Of a stretch of 64,000 nt of DNA, positions 9,171 to 18,605 are shown piece by piece. The DNA comes from Clostridium sp. OS1-26. Lineage in GTDB: Bacteria; Bacillota; Clostridia; Clostridiales; Clostridiaceae. Each line of letters opens with the position of its first letter. Positions within the stretch are counted from its first letter, which is position 1. A program made the position numbers and the translations under genes. The stretch is taken from positions 1,364,001-1,428,000 of the forward strand of contig NZ_CP133264.1 in NCBI RefSeq assembly GCF_030915445.1, written 5' to 3'. The notes beneath the pieces were generated by a model that saw only the letters and a list, made by a program, of their open reading frames with translations, had not been told where the DNA came from and did no database searches.

Positions 9171-9656
9171 ATGAATTTCTCAAAACTATTTAAATTGCAA
9201 GAAAACCTAGATAATCGTATTTTACAACAGAGGGGACTTGATAATAAATCTTTAACTTCAAAGAAAATATTAGCCTTACAGGTAGAAATAGCTGAGCTTG
9301 CAAACGAAACACGATGTTTTAAGTTTTGGAGCGACAAAGGACCTTCAAATAAAAGTATTATTTTAGAGGAATATGTTGATTGCCTTCACTTTATATTAAC
9401 GCTGGGTCTTGAGAAACAATTTAATGATATTGAAGTAGAAATCAGAGATCTTCAATATGACATTACTGCACAATTTTTAAATCTTTATGTAGATATAAAC
9501 GACTTTATAGTTTCTTCTTCTAGAGACCATTACTTAACCCTGTTTGAAGACTTTTTAAGTCTCGGTAAAAGCTTAGAATTTTCTATTAATGAGATTGAAG
9601 AAGCTTATATTGAAAAAAATTCTGTTAACCATAAAAGACAAATAGAAGGATATTAA
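9171..9656 (+). CDS. Dimeric dUTPase-like all-alpha NTP pyrophosphohydrolase
   Basis: A 161-residue protein of the dUTPase_2 / MazG-like all-alpha superfamily. Family members hydrolyse dUTP (or related nucleotides) to the monophosphate and pyrophosphate. The metal-binding motifs are visible: ALQVEIAELANETRCFKFWSDKGP and EEYVDCLHFILTLG, giving the acidic ExxE and ExxD pairs. I chose ATG 9171 because AAAGGCGG lies about 10 nt upstream; ATG 9150 has its only AAGG 3 nt away. It stands alone between terminators. Substrate preference is inferred from the family. Confidence 0.82.
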   Translation: MNFSKLFKLQENLDNRILQQRGLDNKSLTSKKILALQVEIAELANETRCFKFWSDKGPSNKSIILEEYVDCLHFILTLGLEKQFNDIEVEIRDLQYDITAQFLNLYVDINDFIVSSSRDHYLTLFEDFLSLGKSLEFSINEIEEAYIEKNSVNHKRQIEGY

Positions 9657-9659
9657 AAT

Positions 9660-9692
9660 AAAAAGCCCATGATTTTAAATCATAGGCTTTTT
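9660..9692 (+). terminator. Intrinsic terminator of the dUTPase-like gene
   Basis: AAAAAGCC (9660-9667) pairs with GGCTTTTT (9685-9692) around an ATGAT/ATCAT inner stem, followed by GCTTTATTT. Confidence 0.8.
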
Positions 9693-9756
9693 GCTTTATT
9701 TCATTCATAATAAGTACATACTATGGTTAAACTAGTTTTGGGAAGGTGATAATTAA

Positions 9757-10188
9757 ATGCTTGGTATAATAACTTCATTAATAGCTGGAATATGTATGAG
9801 TTTTCAAGGAGTTTTCAATACACGCCTCGCCGAAAAAATAGGTTTATGGGAAACTAACGTTATAGTTCAGGCAAGTGGACTATTATTAACGATAATAGCA
9901 GTACTTATCTTTGGAAGTAGTGGTTTTAAAAACATAAAAAATTGTAATAGGCTTTATCTCTTAGGTGGAGTTTTAGGAGTTATAATAATATACACTGTTA
10001 TGCGAGGAATTAAATCCCTCGGGCCAACTTGTTCAATTTCAATTATTCTTGTTGCACAACTTACTTCTGCTTCTATAATTGATGCTTTTGGTCTTTTTCA
10101 CTCTACTCAGGTCAAGTTTGGAATGACCAAAATTATTGGAGTTATAGTAATGATAGTAGGTATATTAATATTTAAATATAAGTGTTGA
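9757..10188 (+). CDS. YdcZ (DUF606) family DMT-type membrane protein
   Basis: A 143-residue membrane protein with about four or five hydrophobic helices, matching half-size drug/metabolite transporter relatives of the YdcZ family. The N-terminal ITSLIAGICMSFQGVFNTRLAEKIGLWE and the FGMTKIIGVIVMIVGILIF C-terminus fit that family. Such proteins often work as pairs; no partner gene is adjacent, so it may form homodimers. Its substrate is unknown. It is closed off by its own terminator, so it is probably monocistronic. Confidence 0.82.
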   Translation: MLGIITSLIAGICMSFQGVFNTRLAEKIGLWETNVIVQASGLLLTIIAVLIFGSSGFKNIKNCNRLYLLGGVLGVIIIYTVMRGIKSLGPTCSISIILVAQLTSASIIDAFGLFHSTQVKFGMTKIIGVIVMIVGILIFKYKC

Positions 10189-10226
10189 TAAAATAAGGCT
10201 GATATAAATTTTCAGCCTTATTTTAT
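10188..10226 (+). terminator. Intrinsic terminator of the YdcZ-type gene
   Basis: ATAAAATAAGGCTGA (from 10188) pairs with TCAGCCTTATTTTAT (10212-10226). It overlaps the last base of the stop codon. Confidence 0.83.
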
Positions 10227-10386
10227 TGTTGAAAACTTTTATAAATAATTTTCATTTTATATTAGATTATGCAGTGTAAAAATTATTTATTAGACTATTT
10301 AACAATATACATATATAATATATTGTGGTTGTTAAATTTATGTTATTATTTTAATATAGAATATTTTATCTTTGGGGGGTAATTTA

Positions 10387-11277
10387 ATGGATTTTAAGCA
10401 AATAGAAGCCTTTATAAATGTAGCAAAATTTAAAAGTTTTTCTAAAGCAGCAAATTCTAGCTTTTTATCACAACCAGCAATTAGTTCTCATATAGCAAGC
10501 CTTGAAAAAGAATTAAGTATTCAACTTTTTGATAGAACTTCTAAGGAAGTACTTCTTACACCTGCTGGAGAATCATTTTTAAAATACGCTATAGATATAT
10601 TAAATACTCGTGATAAAGCAATATCACATTTAGCAAACTTCAACGGAAATGTCAGTGGAAAGCTTAAATTAGCTGCTAGTACTACACCCTGCAATACCAT
10701 TCTGCCTTCCTTACTTAGGAAGTTTCATTTATTATACCCTGAAGTATCTTTTGATATAGTAGAAAATAGTTCTGGTGAAATTATTGAAAATATTATCAAA
10801 TTTGATTACGAGTTAGGTATGGTTGGAGAGCCCATTAATGATGAAAAGGTTAAAAGTTATGAACTTATACAAGATGATCTAGTGGTAATATCTTCTCCTG
10901 AATTAAATGTTCCAGATACAATTAGTATAGATTCTCTTTTTAAATATACATTTATAATGCGTGAGGAAGGTTCTGCTACACGTAGAACTTTTGAAAATGT
11001 CCTCCAAAAACATGGGTTTGACACCTCTGCTATAGACGTATGTTTTGAAGTAAATAATTTAGATGCAATATTTCAATGTGTGAAAGAGGGACTTGGAATA
11101 TCTGTAGTTTCAAGACAGATTTCTAAAAACTATTCTAGCATTGGACTTATAAAAGAAAGCTACATACAAGACCTTGCTCTAAAAAGATCTATTTATCTAG
11201 TCGTGAGTTCTAAGAGAACGCTTACTCCAACTGCCAAAGCTTTTTTTAAGATGTGTAAGGATCAATTTAAATTTTAA
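10387..11277 (+). CDS. LysR family transcriptional regulator
   Basis: A 296-residue LysR-type regulator. The N-terminal winged helix-turn-helix (MDFKQIEAFINVAKFKSFSKAA, then LSQPAISSHIASLEKEL) is followed by a substrate-binding domain from about residue 90. It looks closest to CysL/selenium-metabolism-type LysR proteins, but the inducer and targets cannot be named. I chose ATG 10387 because GGGGGGT precedes it; the upstream TTG 10372 would lie in the ribosome binding site. A nested inverted repeat at 10298-10336 could be an autoregulatory site. Confidence 0.9.
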   Translation: MDFKQIEAFINVAKFKSFSKAANSSFLSQPAISSHIASLEKELSIQLFDRTSKEVLLTPAGESFLKYAIDILNTRDKAISHLANFNGNVSGKLKLAASTTPCNTILPSLLRKFHLLYPEVSFDIVENSSGEIIENIIKFDYELGMVGEPINDEKVKSYELIQDDLVVISSPELNVPDTISIDSLFKYTFIMREEGSATRRTFENVLQKHGFDTSAIDVCFEVNNLDAIFQCVKEGLGISVVSRQISKNYSSIGLIKESYIQDLALKRSIYLVVSSKRTLTPTAKAFFKMCKDQFKF

Positions 11278-11379
11278 TAATAATATTTACTACGCTCCTA
11301 AAAATTAATTTTATCTTAGCACATATATTATAACTTAGTATTATAATATATAATGTAATTAATTTTTAAGGAGCTTTAA

Positions 11380-12576
11380 ATGTTTTCTATTAAGAATAAA
11401 TTAGATCCTGATTTGAGGATGGCTATAGATAAAAAATATTATAAGAGCTATAGAGTACTTATTTATTGCAAACACCTACCAGAAGTTATAGAAAAGAAAA
11501 TTAAATCCTATAAAGGCAACTTAATTCATTTCATTCCTTTTATAAATTGTATATGTGCAATTCTCTCTCCTAATGCTATAGATAGAATATTAGAATTTCC
11601 TCAGGTAAGCTATATCACCTTCGATAGCCTAGCATTGTTATGTGGAAAAGGCGTACTCGCTTCCAATGGCGTAGTATTTCAGGAGAGGTATAAACTTACA
11701 GGTAAAAATATATGCATAGGCATAGTAGACAGTGGTGTTTATCCTCATCCAGATCTTTTAACTCCTAAGAATAAAATTAAGGGTTTCATTGATTTAATAA
11801 ACAACTTTAAATATCCCTATGATGATAATGGCCATGGAACTTTTATGAGCGGAATAATATGTGGTACTGGCCATTTATCTAAAGGAGTATATAAAGGTGT
11901 AGCAGAAAATAGCTCCATATTTTCAATTAAAGCCTTTAACAGCATAGGAAAAGGCTATGTATCTAATATACTATTTTCAATACAAACTTTAATTGAAAAT
12001 AGCACTGAATATAATATAAAAGTTATATATCTTCCATTTGAATTGGCTTCAATCAATTATTTTATCATATCATTATTTTCAAAAATATTCGACATAGCCA
12101 TAAAAAATAGTATAACTATAGTTGTTCCATCAGGACACAATGGAAATTCTGAAAGTAGTATTTCTGGTATTGCAACTTTAGAAAATTGTATTACCGTAGG
12201 AGGCGTGGACACTACTAATACTCCTATAAAGCCATACAAATATTCCTCCTCTGGTCCTTTTGCCAAGTTAGAAAAACCAGATTTATCAGCATCTGCTGTT
12301 GATATATGCTCCCTTAACTCAAATATTAATTATGTCTCAGAAAAAAACGGAATGAAACTATATCCTCAGTCTTTGGAAAGTCCTTACACTTATTACAGTG
12401 GGACATCTTGTGCTGCAGCCTATGTCAGTGGGATTTGTGCACTTTTATATGAAAATAACCCCGAACTAAGTTTTAAGGATTTAATTTCACTGTTAAAAGT
12501 ATCTTGCAATCTCAAAGATATGTCCAAGTGGGTTCAAGGAGCAGGCACTATTGACTTAAATAAATTACTTCCTTAA
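11380..12576 (+). CDS. Subtilisin-like serine protease (peptidase S8), no signal peptide
   Basis: A 398-residue subtilase with the complete triad Asp117 (IGIVDSGVYPHPDL), His152 (DDNGHGTFMSG) and Ser343 (YYSGTSCAAAYVSG). The likely oxyanion Asn254 sits in PSGHNGNS, where most subtilases have AAGN. The first about 100 residues look like an inhibitor/propeptide-like domain rather than a signal peptide, so a cytoplasmic or spore-associated place is inferred. It is a single gene with GGAG upstream of its ATG. Its substrate is unknown. Confidence 0.88.
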   Translation: MFSIKNKLDPDLRMAIDKKYYKSYRVLIYCKHLPEVIEKKIKSYKGNLIHFIPFINCICAILSPNAIDRILEFPQVSYITFDSLALLCGKGVLASNGVVFQERYKLTGKNICIGIVDSGVYPHPDLLTPKNKIKGFIDLINNFKYPYDDNGHGTFMSGIICGTGHLSKGVYKGVAENSSIFSIKAFNSIGKGYVSNILFSIQTLIENSTEYNIKVIYLPFELASINYFIISLFSKIFDIAIKNSITIVVPSGHNGNSESSISGIATLENCITVGGVDTTNTPIKPYKYSSSGPFAKLEKPDLSASAVDICSLNSNINYVSEKNGMKLYPQSLESPYTYYSGTSCAAAYVSGICALLYENNPELSFKDLISLLKVSCNLKDMSKWVQGAGTIDLNKLLP

Positions 12577-12709
12577 CAGGTTAAATATTAATTACAAAAT
12601 CATTAAATTTACAAAAACATATTCAAAAAACACTTAACATATGTTAATATATTCTAAAAACTTAGTTAATTTATATAACTTTGTAAATATAAACTTAGGA
12701 GGTACTATT

Positions 12710-13219
12710 ATGTTAAGTGATAAACTTATGAATGCCATAAACGATCAAATAAACTATGAATTATATTCTGCTAATGTTTACCTTGCAATGCAGTCATATT
12801 TTGCATCAAATGATTTAGATGGATTTGCTAATTTTTTCAAAGTTCAAATCCAAGAGGAGACTTTTCATGCGAACAAATTTTTTGATTACCTAAGTCAAAT
12901 GGATGGTAGAGTAATTATTAGCTCTATGCCTGCTCCGCAAAGTGATTTTGAATCGGTATTACATGTATTTAAGGAAGCTTTAGCTCATGAAAGAACAGTT
13001 ACTCAAAGAGTCTATAATCTAATGGATATTGCTACTGAAGAAAGAGAGCATGCAACTATAAGCTTACTTAAGTGGTTTATAGATGAACAGGTAGAAGAGG
13101 AGACTAACTTTGGAGGTATCGTAAAAAGACTTGAAAGAATGGGCGAAGATTCTGCAGCTCTTTATATGCTTGATGCTGAATTAGCATCAAGAGTATTCAC
13201 TCCTCCAACTAATGCATAA
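12710..13219 (+). CDS. Ferritin (non-haem iron storage)
   Basis: A 169-residue bacterial ferritin (FtnA type) that oxidises Fe(II) and stores it as ferric mineral in a 24-mer shell. Ferroxidase ligands can be seen in NYELYSANVYL, QEETFHANKF and the EEREHATISLLKWFIDEQVEEE helix. I chose ATG 12710 with TAGGAGGTACT just upstream; the longer frame from 12641 lacks a ribosome binding site and adds an unrelated stretch. It stands alone with its own terminator. In an anaerobe it probably also guards against oxygen. Confidence 0.95.
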   Translation: MLSDKLMNAINDQINYELYSANVYLAMQSYFASNDLDGFANFFKVQIQEETFHANKFFDYLSQMDGRVIISSMPAPQSDFESVLHVFKEALAHERTVTQRVYNLMDIATEEREHATISLLKWFIDEQVEEETNFGGIVKRLERMGEDSAALYMLDAELASRVFTPPTNA

Positions 13220-13241
13220 TTTAAATTTAAAACATAAAAAG

Positions 13242-13271
13242 TAAGGCAGATAATCATAGTTATCTGCCTTA
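13242..13271. terminator. Terminator shared by ferritin and the convergent dehydrogenase gene
   Basis: TAAGGCAGATA (13242-13252) pairs with 13261-13271. TTTTT follows on the plus side, and an A-run (T-run on the minus strand) precedes the hairpin. Confidence 0.82.
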
Positions 13272-13274
13272 TTT

Positions 13275-14222
13275 TTAATAACCTTTATTTATATCTATTA
13301 TATTAACTAGTTTTTCATTTTTCATATATCTTTTCATATTATCATATATCATATTAAATCTTCGAATATTCCTCATCTCAGATATCCATGAATTATGAGG
13401 TGTTATAATCACATTTTCTAAGTTCCATAAAGGACTGTCTGGGTGCATCGGCTCATTCTCCACTACGTCTAAGGCTGCACCATAAATTTTACCTTCATGG
13501 ATGCTTTTTATTAGATCTTTTTCATTTATTATAGAACCTCTGGCTACATTTACAATGCATGCACCTTTCTTCATACATCTAAACTTTTCATCATCTATTA
13601 AGTGATGTGTCTCTCGTGTGTACGGAATTGTAACAACAACTATATCACTAGCGGCCAACATTTCATTTATATCTTTTAATCCATAGCATTTATCGAAATA
13701 CTGAACCTGCCTTCCAGCAGTATTTAATCCTAAAATTTTTACATCAAAACCTGATAATCTTTTTGCCGCTTCTTCAGCAATACTTCCTGTCCCTATAAAA
13801 CCTATAGTCTTTCCGCAAAGCTCCAAAATAGTAGAATCCATTTTCCACAGCTTGTTCTTTTGATTTTCATATAATCTATGGCTGTGTTTTAAAAGCTCTA
13901 ATATTTTCAATACAATCCATTCTCCCATTGGTACGCTGTATCCGCCTCTATTATTAGTTATCGTAATGTTGCTATTTTTTATATAGTCCAATGGCAATTG
14001 ATCTATTCCTGCACTAGATAATTGAATCCACTTCAGCATCTTCATTTTGCTTATATCTAGAGTTTCAAATGGATTATAACATACTAAAACCTCTACATCC
14101 TTTAGTAATTCACTATAAACAGCATTTTTTTCGTTTATAGTTATAATGTCATACCCTAAGCTTTTGATTTTATTCATGTTTTCTTGTCCATGGTCATAAG
14201 TAAATAATGCTTTTACAGGCAT
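13275..14222 (-). CDS. D-2-hydroxyacid dehydrogenase family protein
   Basis: A 315-residue NAD(P)-dependent dehydrogenase that interconverts 2-oxoacids and D-2-hydroxyacids. The Rossmann motif TIGFIGTGSIAEEAAKRL is at about residues 139-156. The catalytic Arg is in VNVARGSIINEKDL, the Glu in ALDVVENEP and the His in ITPHNSW. The substrate (glyoxylate, hydroxypyruvate, phenylpyruvate or other) cannot be told. ATG 14222 has an AGGTG ribosome binding site. It follows the fatty-acid operon on the same strand but is separated from it by a strong palindrome. Confidence 0.9.
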   Translation of the reverse strand: MPVKALFTYDHGQENMNKIKSLGYDIITINEKNAVYSELLKDVEVLVCYNPFETLDISKMKMLKWIQLSSAGIDQLPLDYIKNSNITITNNRGGYSVPMGEWIVLKILELLKHSHRLYENQKNKLWKMDSTILELCGKTIGFIGTGSIAEEAAKRLSGFDVKILGLNTAGRQVQYFDKCYGLKDINEMLAASDIVVVTIPYTRETHHLIDDEKFRCMKKGACIVNVARGSIINEKDLIKSIHEGKIYGAALDVVENEPMHPDSPLWNLENVIITPHNSWISEMRNIRRFNMIYDNMKRYMKNEKLVNIIDINKGY

Positions 14223-14244
14223 TTTATTTCACCTCGATTTGCCT

Positions 14245-14290
14245 ATAAATATAAAGTAGCCTTTAGTACTAAAGGCTACTTTATATTTAT
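14245..14290 (-). terminator. 46-bp perfect palindrome ending the acc/fab operon
   Basis: Every base of 14245-14290 pairs with its partner around the centre (CTTTAG/CTAAAG); the outer arm carries GTAGCC/GGCTAC. It lies between accA and the next minus-strand gene. The 3' arm ends in TTTATATTTAT on either strand, so it should terminate both ways. Confidence 0.75.
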
Positions 14291-14372
14291 GTTATATATT
14301 ATATTTTATCATCACAAACACTTAATTACAATATTTCCCTCTAACTTGCGCAAATAATAAGTTGTGTATTTA

Positions 14373-15218
14373 TTATTCTATATATTTACCCATAGCTCTA
14401 AATTTATTATATCTTTTTTCTATAAGCTCTTCTAATGATTGTTTCTTTAACGTATTAAAAGATTCTATTAGTTCCTTTTTTATCAATGCAGACATCTTAT
14501 CTACATCCTTATGGGCTCCTCCAGCAGGTTCCTTAAGCACCTTGTCAATAATTCCATATTCTTTTAAATCTTTTGCTGTTATCTTCATAATTTCAGCAGC
14601 TTCTTTAGCTCGAGAAGCATCTTTCCATAGTATACTTGCAAATCCTTCAGGCGATAGTATTGAGTATACAGCATTTTCTAGCATCCATACTTCATCTGAA
14701 ACAGCAAAGGCTAGTGCTCCACCACTGCCACCTTCTCCTATAACTATGGAAATGATAGGAGTTTTTAAGCTTGACATTTCTAAAAGATTTCTTGCAATAG
14801 CTTCTCCCTGTCCTCTTTCCTCTGCTCCTGTGCCACAAAATGCACCTTGAGTGTCCACAAGACATAGAATAGGTCTATTGAACTTTTCAGCCTGTTTCAT
14901 AAGTCTTAAACCTTTTCTATAACCTTCTGGGTGAGGTGATCCAAAATTTCTCTTTATTTTTTCTGCGGTATTTCTTCCCTTTTGATGCGCTATTATAGTT
15001 ATAGGTTCACCATTTAATAAAGCTATTCCGCCAACAACAGCCGAATCGTCGCTAAAATATCTATCTCCATGAAACTCTATAAAAGAGCCAAATATTTTCT
15101 CTATATAATCAAGAGCGGTAGGTCTTTCGACCATTCTTGCTAGAGATACTCTCTCCCATGCAGTTTTATTATCAAGTTTTTGAGTTATTATTTTCTGTAC
15201 CTTTTCTAACTTTTCCAT
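14373..15218 (-). CDS. accA: Acetyl-CoA carboxylase carboxyltransferase subunit alpha
   Basis: A 281-residue alpha half of the carboxyltransferase that moves CO2 from biotin to acetyl-CoA, giving malonyl-CoA. Crotonase-fold motifs are visible: [62 protein letters not shown] and [11 protein letters not shown]. It is the last gene of the acc/fab operon, 44 nt after accD, its obligate partner. Length is close to that of other clostridial AccA proteins. The start has an AGGAAG-type site. Confidence 0.96.
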   Translation of the reverse strand: MEKLEKVQKIITQKLDNKTAWERVSLARMVERPTALDYIEKIFGSFIEFHGDRYFSDDSAVVGGIALLNGEPITIIAHQKGRNTAEKIKRNFGSPHPEGYRKGLRLMKQAEKFNRPILCLVDTQGAFCGTGAEERGQGEAIARNLLEMSSLKTPIISIVIGEGGSGGALAFAVSDEVWMLENAVYSILSPEGFASILWKDASRAKEAAEIMKITAKDLKEYGIIDKVLKEPAGGAHKDVDKMSALIKKELIESFNTLKKQSLEELIEKRYNKFRAMGKYIE

Positions 15219-15262
15219 ATGAGCAGCTTCCTTTCTTTAGAAATATAAATATGCCCAAATAC

Positions 15263-16138
15263 TTATATGTTTCTATTATGAATTACGAGTATTTTCTTTA
15301 GTACACCTTTTAATTCATTTCTAGAAACTATTTTATCTATAAAACCATGCTCTAATAGAAATTCAGCCCTTTGAAAACCTTCAGGTAGCTTTTGTCTTAT
15401 AGTTTGCTCTATAACTCTTTTACCTGCAAATCCAATTAGTGCACCTGGTTCAGACAAAATTATATCCCCAAGCATAGCAAAACTTGCAGTAACTCCACCT
15501 GTAGTTGGATCTGTAAGTACAGTAATGTATAGTAGTCCTTCTTTATCAAGCTTACCTAATGCAGCACTTACCTTTGCCATCTGCATAAGTGAGAACATAC
15601 CTTCCTGCATTCTTGCACCACCAGAAGTGGTGAAAATAATTATTGGCAGCTTTAGTTCAATAGCTTTCTCCACAGCTCTAGTAATCTTTTCTCCTACTAC
15701 AGATCCCATACTTCCCATCATGAAGTGGCTATCCATTACACAGATGACTACATTCTCATTACCAATGCATCCTCTTCCAGTTACCACAGCCTCATTCATG
15801 TCGGTATTTTCTCTCATCTTTTTTACTTTTTCTTCATATCCGTTGAACTCTATAGGATTATCAGAAATCATATTTTTATCGAATTCTTCAAAAGTATCGT
15901 TATCTATTATAAATTCTATTCTCTCTCTTGCTGTCATTCTAAAGTGGTGATTACATTGGCTGCACACTTTATTATTTTCTTCTAAGTCATTATTATATAT
16001 TATTTTACCACAACTATCACATTTTACCCACATACCATTAGGAATGCTAGGCTTCTGTTCTAAAGCATCTTCAGCTTTTCTTAATGCTTGTTGACTAACA
16101 GTAATATATTTAGTTTTCTTAAAGAGATTATTCAACAA
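15263..16138 (-). CDS. accD: Acetyl-CoA carboxylase carboxyltransferase subunit beta
   Basis: A 291-residue beta half of the carboxyltransferase. The N-terminal four-cysteine zinc ribbon (CDSCGKIIY...[11 protein letters not shown], about residues 40-66) is complete. The crotonase core includes [38 protein letters not shown] and [17 protein letters not shown]. It lies between accC and accA in the operon (37-nt and 44-nt gaps), with GGAGGTGAG upstream. Confidence 0.96.
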   Translation of the reverse strand: MLNNLFKKTKYITVSQQALRKAEDALEQKPSIPNGMWVKCDSCGKIIYNNDLEENNKVCSQCNHHFRMTARERIEFIIDNDTFEEFDKNMISDNPIEFNGYEEKVKKMRENTDMNEAVVTGRGCIGNENVVICVMDSHFMMGSMGSVVGEKITRAVEKAIELKLPIIIFTTSGGARMQEGMFSLMQMAKVSAALGKLDKEGLLYITVLTDPTTGGVTASFAMLGDIILSEPGALIGFAGKRVIEQTIRQKLPEGFQRAEFLLEHGFIDKIVSRNELKGVLKKILVIHNRNI

Positions 16139-16175
16139 GTTAGCTCACCTCCAGTCCAATTCACAAGAATTTTTA

Positions 16176-17522
16176 CTACGAAATATTAAATCTGTTTTCA
16201 ATAAATCTAGTATCATAATTGCCATTTATGAATTCTTCACAATTTATAAGCTCAAATTGAAAATCTATATTTGTACGAACTCCATCAATTATAAATTCTC
16301 CTAAAGCTCTTCTCATTTTTTTGATAGCCTCTTCTCTATCCTTTCCATGTACGATGAGTTTAGCTATCATTGAATCATAATATGGAGGTATTACATATCC
16401 TGAGTATACCGCACTGTCAACTCTAACATTAAACCCTCCTGGTACATACATATCTTTTACTTTACCTGGACATGGCATAAAACCTCTGCTAGCATCTTCA
16501 GCATTTATTCTGCATTCGATAGCATGCCCACTAATCCTTATGTCTTCCTGTGAAAAGCTTAATTTTTCACCTGCTGCAATTTTTATTTGTTCTTTTATTA
16601 AATCTATTCCTGTAACCATTTCTGTTATAGGATGTTCTACTTGGATACGGGTGTTCATTTCCATAAAATAATAATTTCCGTTTTTATCTAATAAAAACTC
16701 TATAGTACCTGCATTATTATAATTTACTGCCTTAGCTGCTCTCACCGCAGTTTCTCCCATAGATTTTCTAAGCTCTTCTGTCATAATAGGGCTTGGTGCT
16801 TCTTCTAAAACTTTTTGATTTCTTCTTTGCATGGAGCAATCTCGCTCTCCTAAATATACGATATTACCAAAGCTATCTCCTAGAATCTGAATTTCAACAT
16901 GTCTTGGTTTTTCTATAAACTTTTCCATGTATATTGTTTCGTCTCCAAACGCTGCTTTTGCTTCCGCTCTAGCATTTTCGTAAGCCTTTATAAGTTCACT
17001 TTGTTCGTAGACTATTCTTATACCTCTTCCACCGCCGCCTGCAGATGCCTTAATCATAACAGGGTATCCTATTTCTTCTGCAAGTCTTGATAACTCATCT
17101 TCGCCTTCAACAGCACCATTAGATCCTGGAACTACAGGCACTCCTGATTTAGTCATGATATCTCTTGCATTAGACTTGTTACCCATATTTTCAATACATT
17201 CTGGATCAGGTCCTATAAAGGTAATGTTACATTCCTTACACATCCTAGCAAATTTACTATTCTCAGATAAGAATCCAAATCCCGGATGAATAGCCTGTGC
17301 TCCTGATAACACAGTAGCACTTATTATATTTTGTATATTTAAATAGCTGTCTTTTGCAGCAGCTGGACCAATACAGATAGCTTCATCTGCCATTTGAGTA
17401 TGCAGAGCATCTTTATCAGCTTCTGAATAAACAGCTACTGTCTCAATTCCCATCTCTCTACATGCTCTTATTACTCTGACAGCTATTTCTCCTCTATTTG
17501 CAATTAATATTTTATTAAACAC
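16176..17522 (-). CDS. accC: Acetyl-CoA carboxylase, biotin carboxylase subunit
   Basis: A 448-residue ATP-grasp enzyme that carboxylates the biotin on AccB using bicarbonate and ATP. The N-terminal domain starts [25 protein letters not shown]. The glycine-rich ATP loop [12 protein letters not shown], the [22 protein letters not shown] signature and the C-terminal biotin-carboxylase domain are all present. Length is standard. It lies 86 nt after fabZ, with a stem-loop in the gap, and 37 nt before accD. Confidence 0.97.
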   Translation of the reverse strand: MFNKILIANRGEIAVRVIRACREMGIETVAVYSEADKDALHTQMADEAICIGPAAAKDSYLNIQNIISATVLSGAQAIHPGFGFLSENSKFARMCKECNITFIGPDPECIENMGNKSNARDIMTKSGVPVVPGSNGAVEGEDELSRLAEEIGYPVMIKASAGGGGRGIRIVYEQSELIKAYENARAEAKAAFGDETIYMEKFIEKPRHVEIQILGDSFGNIVYLGERDCSMQRRNQKVLEEAPSPIMTEELRKSMGETAVRAAKAVNYNNAGTIEFLLDKNGNYYFMEMNTRIQVEHPITEMVTGIDLIKEQIKIAAGEKLSFSQEDIRISGHAIECRINAEDASRGFMPCPGKVKDMYVPGGFNVRVDSAVYSGYVIPPYYDSMIAKLIVHGKDREEAIKKMRRALGEFIIDGVRTNIDFQFELINCEEFINGNYDTRFIENRFNIS

Positions 17523-17554
17523 TTTTAAAAATCCACTCCCAATACTCTAGTTTT

Positions 17555-17592
17555 TTACTATATGGGTATATTTTAATAAACCCATATAGTAA
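17555..17592 (-). other. Intra-operon stem-loop between fabZ and accC
   Basis: Perfect 13-bp arms TTACTATATGGGT (17555-17567) and 17580-17592 with a 12-nt loop. On the minus transcript it is followed by AAAAAAC rather than a U-tract. It is therefore more likely an mRNA processing, stability or differential-expression element than a terminator. The role is inferred. Confidence 0.6.
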
Positions 17593-17608
17593 TTTTACCA
17601 CACTTAAA

Positions 17609-18055
17609 CTAGCCTATCATAAACATTATTTCTGCTTCTGCAGCCTTTTTATCTTCTACATAGGCTGTTGCCTTACCTATACCCGCTGGTCCTTTAATTT
17701 TTACAATTTCTACTTCTAGTTTTAAAACATCTCCTGGTACTACTTTTTTTCTAAATTTAGCCTTATTTATTCCTCCAAAGAATGCTATTTTACCTTTAAA
17801 ACTATCCTGACTCAAAATAGCTACTGCACCAGCCTGTGCTAACGCTTCTATAATTAGCACCCCTGGCATAACAGGCTCCGCTGGAAAATGGCCTTGAAAA
17901 AAGTATTCATTCATAGTCACATTTTTATATGCTATAACCTTTTTTCCTGGTTCCATATATGTCACTTTATCTATCAATAAAAATGGATATCTATGAGGAA
18001 TAATCTCTTGTATTTCCTTTACTCCAAGATTTACATTGAACTCTTCCTGTTCCAT
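17609..18055 (-). CDS. fabZ: 3-hydroxyacyl-ACP dehydratase FabZ
   Basis: A 148-residue hot-dog enzyme that dehydrates 3-hydroxyacyl-ACP to trans-2-enoyl-ACP in fatty-acid elongation. The catalytic pair is His56 in [14 protein letters not shown] and Glu70 in [10 protein letters not shown]; the N-terminal [14 protein letters not shown] is typical. I chose ATG 18055 because AGGAGGAAA precedes it; a longer frame from 18073 would include that ribosome binding site. It lies 27 nt after accB. Confidence 0.95.
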   Translation of the reverse strand: MEQEEFNVNLGVKEIQEIIPHRYPFLLIDKVTYMEPGKKVIAYKNVTMNEYFFQGHFPAEPVMPGVLIIEALAQAGAVAILSQDSFKGKIAFFGGINKAKFRKKVVPGDVLKLEVEIVKIKGPAGIGKATAYVEDKKAAEAEIMFMIG

Positions 18056-18082
18056 CAGTTTTCCTCCTAGCAATATATTAAT

Positions 18083-18604
18083 CTATTTATTTACTCTTAT
18101 TTTAAACATAGACTGGCCATATTCAACCATTTGAGTATTCTCAACTAAGATTTCTACAACTTCTCCATCTACTTCGCTTTGAATCTCATTCATAAGCTTC
18201 ATGGCCTCTATGATACATAGTGTGTCACCCTTTTTTACTTTTGAACCAACCTTTACAAAAGATGGCTTATCTGGGCTTGGAGAACTATAGAAAGTTCCAA
18301 CTATAGGTGATACTACCTTCTCTATATCTTCATCATCGATTTTTATCTTCTCATCTTCTTTAGCTTCTTCTACAGCTACTTTAACAGGCTCTTTTACTTC
18401 TGCCGCTATTTCAGCCTTATTGCTTTCTTCTACAATATTTGTAACTTCTTTTTCAGTATTCTCATTTGCTACTATTGTTTTATGGAAATCAGGTTCTCCC
18501 TGCTTTCTCATTATTATAGAAATACCTTCCCAATTAACCTCTAAGTATCCTAACTTAGAGTTATCAACAGTTTTTATCATTTCTTCAATTGCTTTAAAGT
18601 CCAT
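18083..18604 (-). CDS. accB: Acetyl-CoA carboxylase biotin carboxyl carrier protein
   Basis: A 173-residue carrier whose biotin shuttles between AccC and the AccAD carboxyltransferase. The C-terminal biotinyl domain holds the [11 protein letters not shown] motif with the biotin-accepting Lys136. A flexible Glu/Lys/Val-rich linker (about 50-90) separates it from the N-terminal domain. I chose ATG 18604, which lies 1 nt past the fabF stop and has GGAG in the fabF tail as its ribosome binding site. Translational coupling to fabF is likely. Confidence 0.95.
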   Translation of the reverse strand: MDFKAIEEMIKTVDNSKLGYLEVNWEGISIIMRKQGEPDFHKTIVANENTEKEVTNIVEESNKAEIAAEVKEPVKVAVEEAKEDEKIKIDDEDIEKVVSPIVGTFYSSPSPDKPSFVKVGSKVKKGDTLCIIEAMKLMNEIQSEVDGEVVEILVENTQMVEYGQSMFKIRVNK

Positions 18605-18605
18605 A

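Noticed and set aside
10298..10336. Rex-type redox operator near the LysR gene
   Set aside because: The TTAACAA and TTGTTAA half-sites are in the reverse order and too far apart for a Rex box.
12641..12709. N-terminal extension of ferritin from ATG 12641
   Set aside because: The extra 23 residues are not ferritin-like, and the strong TAGGAGG site lies just before ATG 12710.
14362..14850. 162-codon plus-strand ORF opposite accA, and similar ones opposite accD, fabK and other operon genes
   Set aside because: They are antisense to strongly conserved coding sequence, lack ribosome binding sites and give no recognisable protein.
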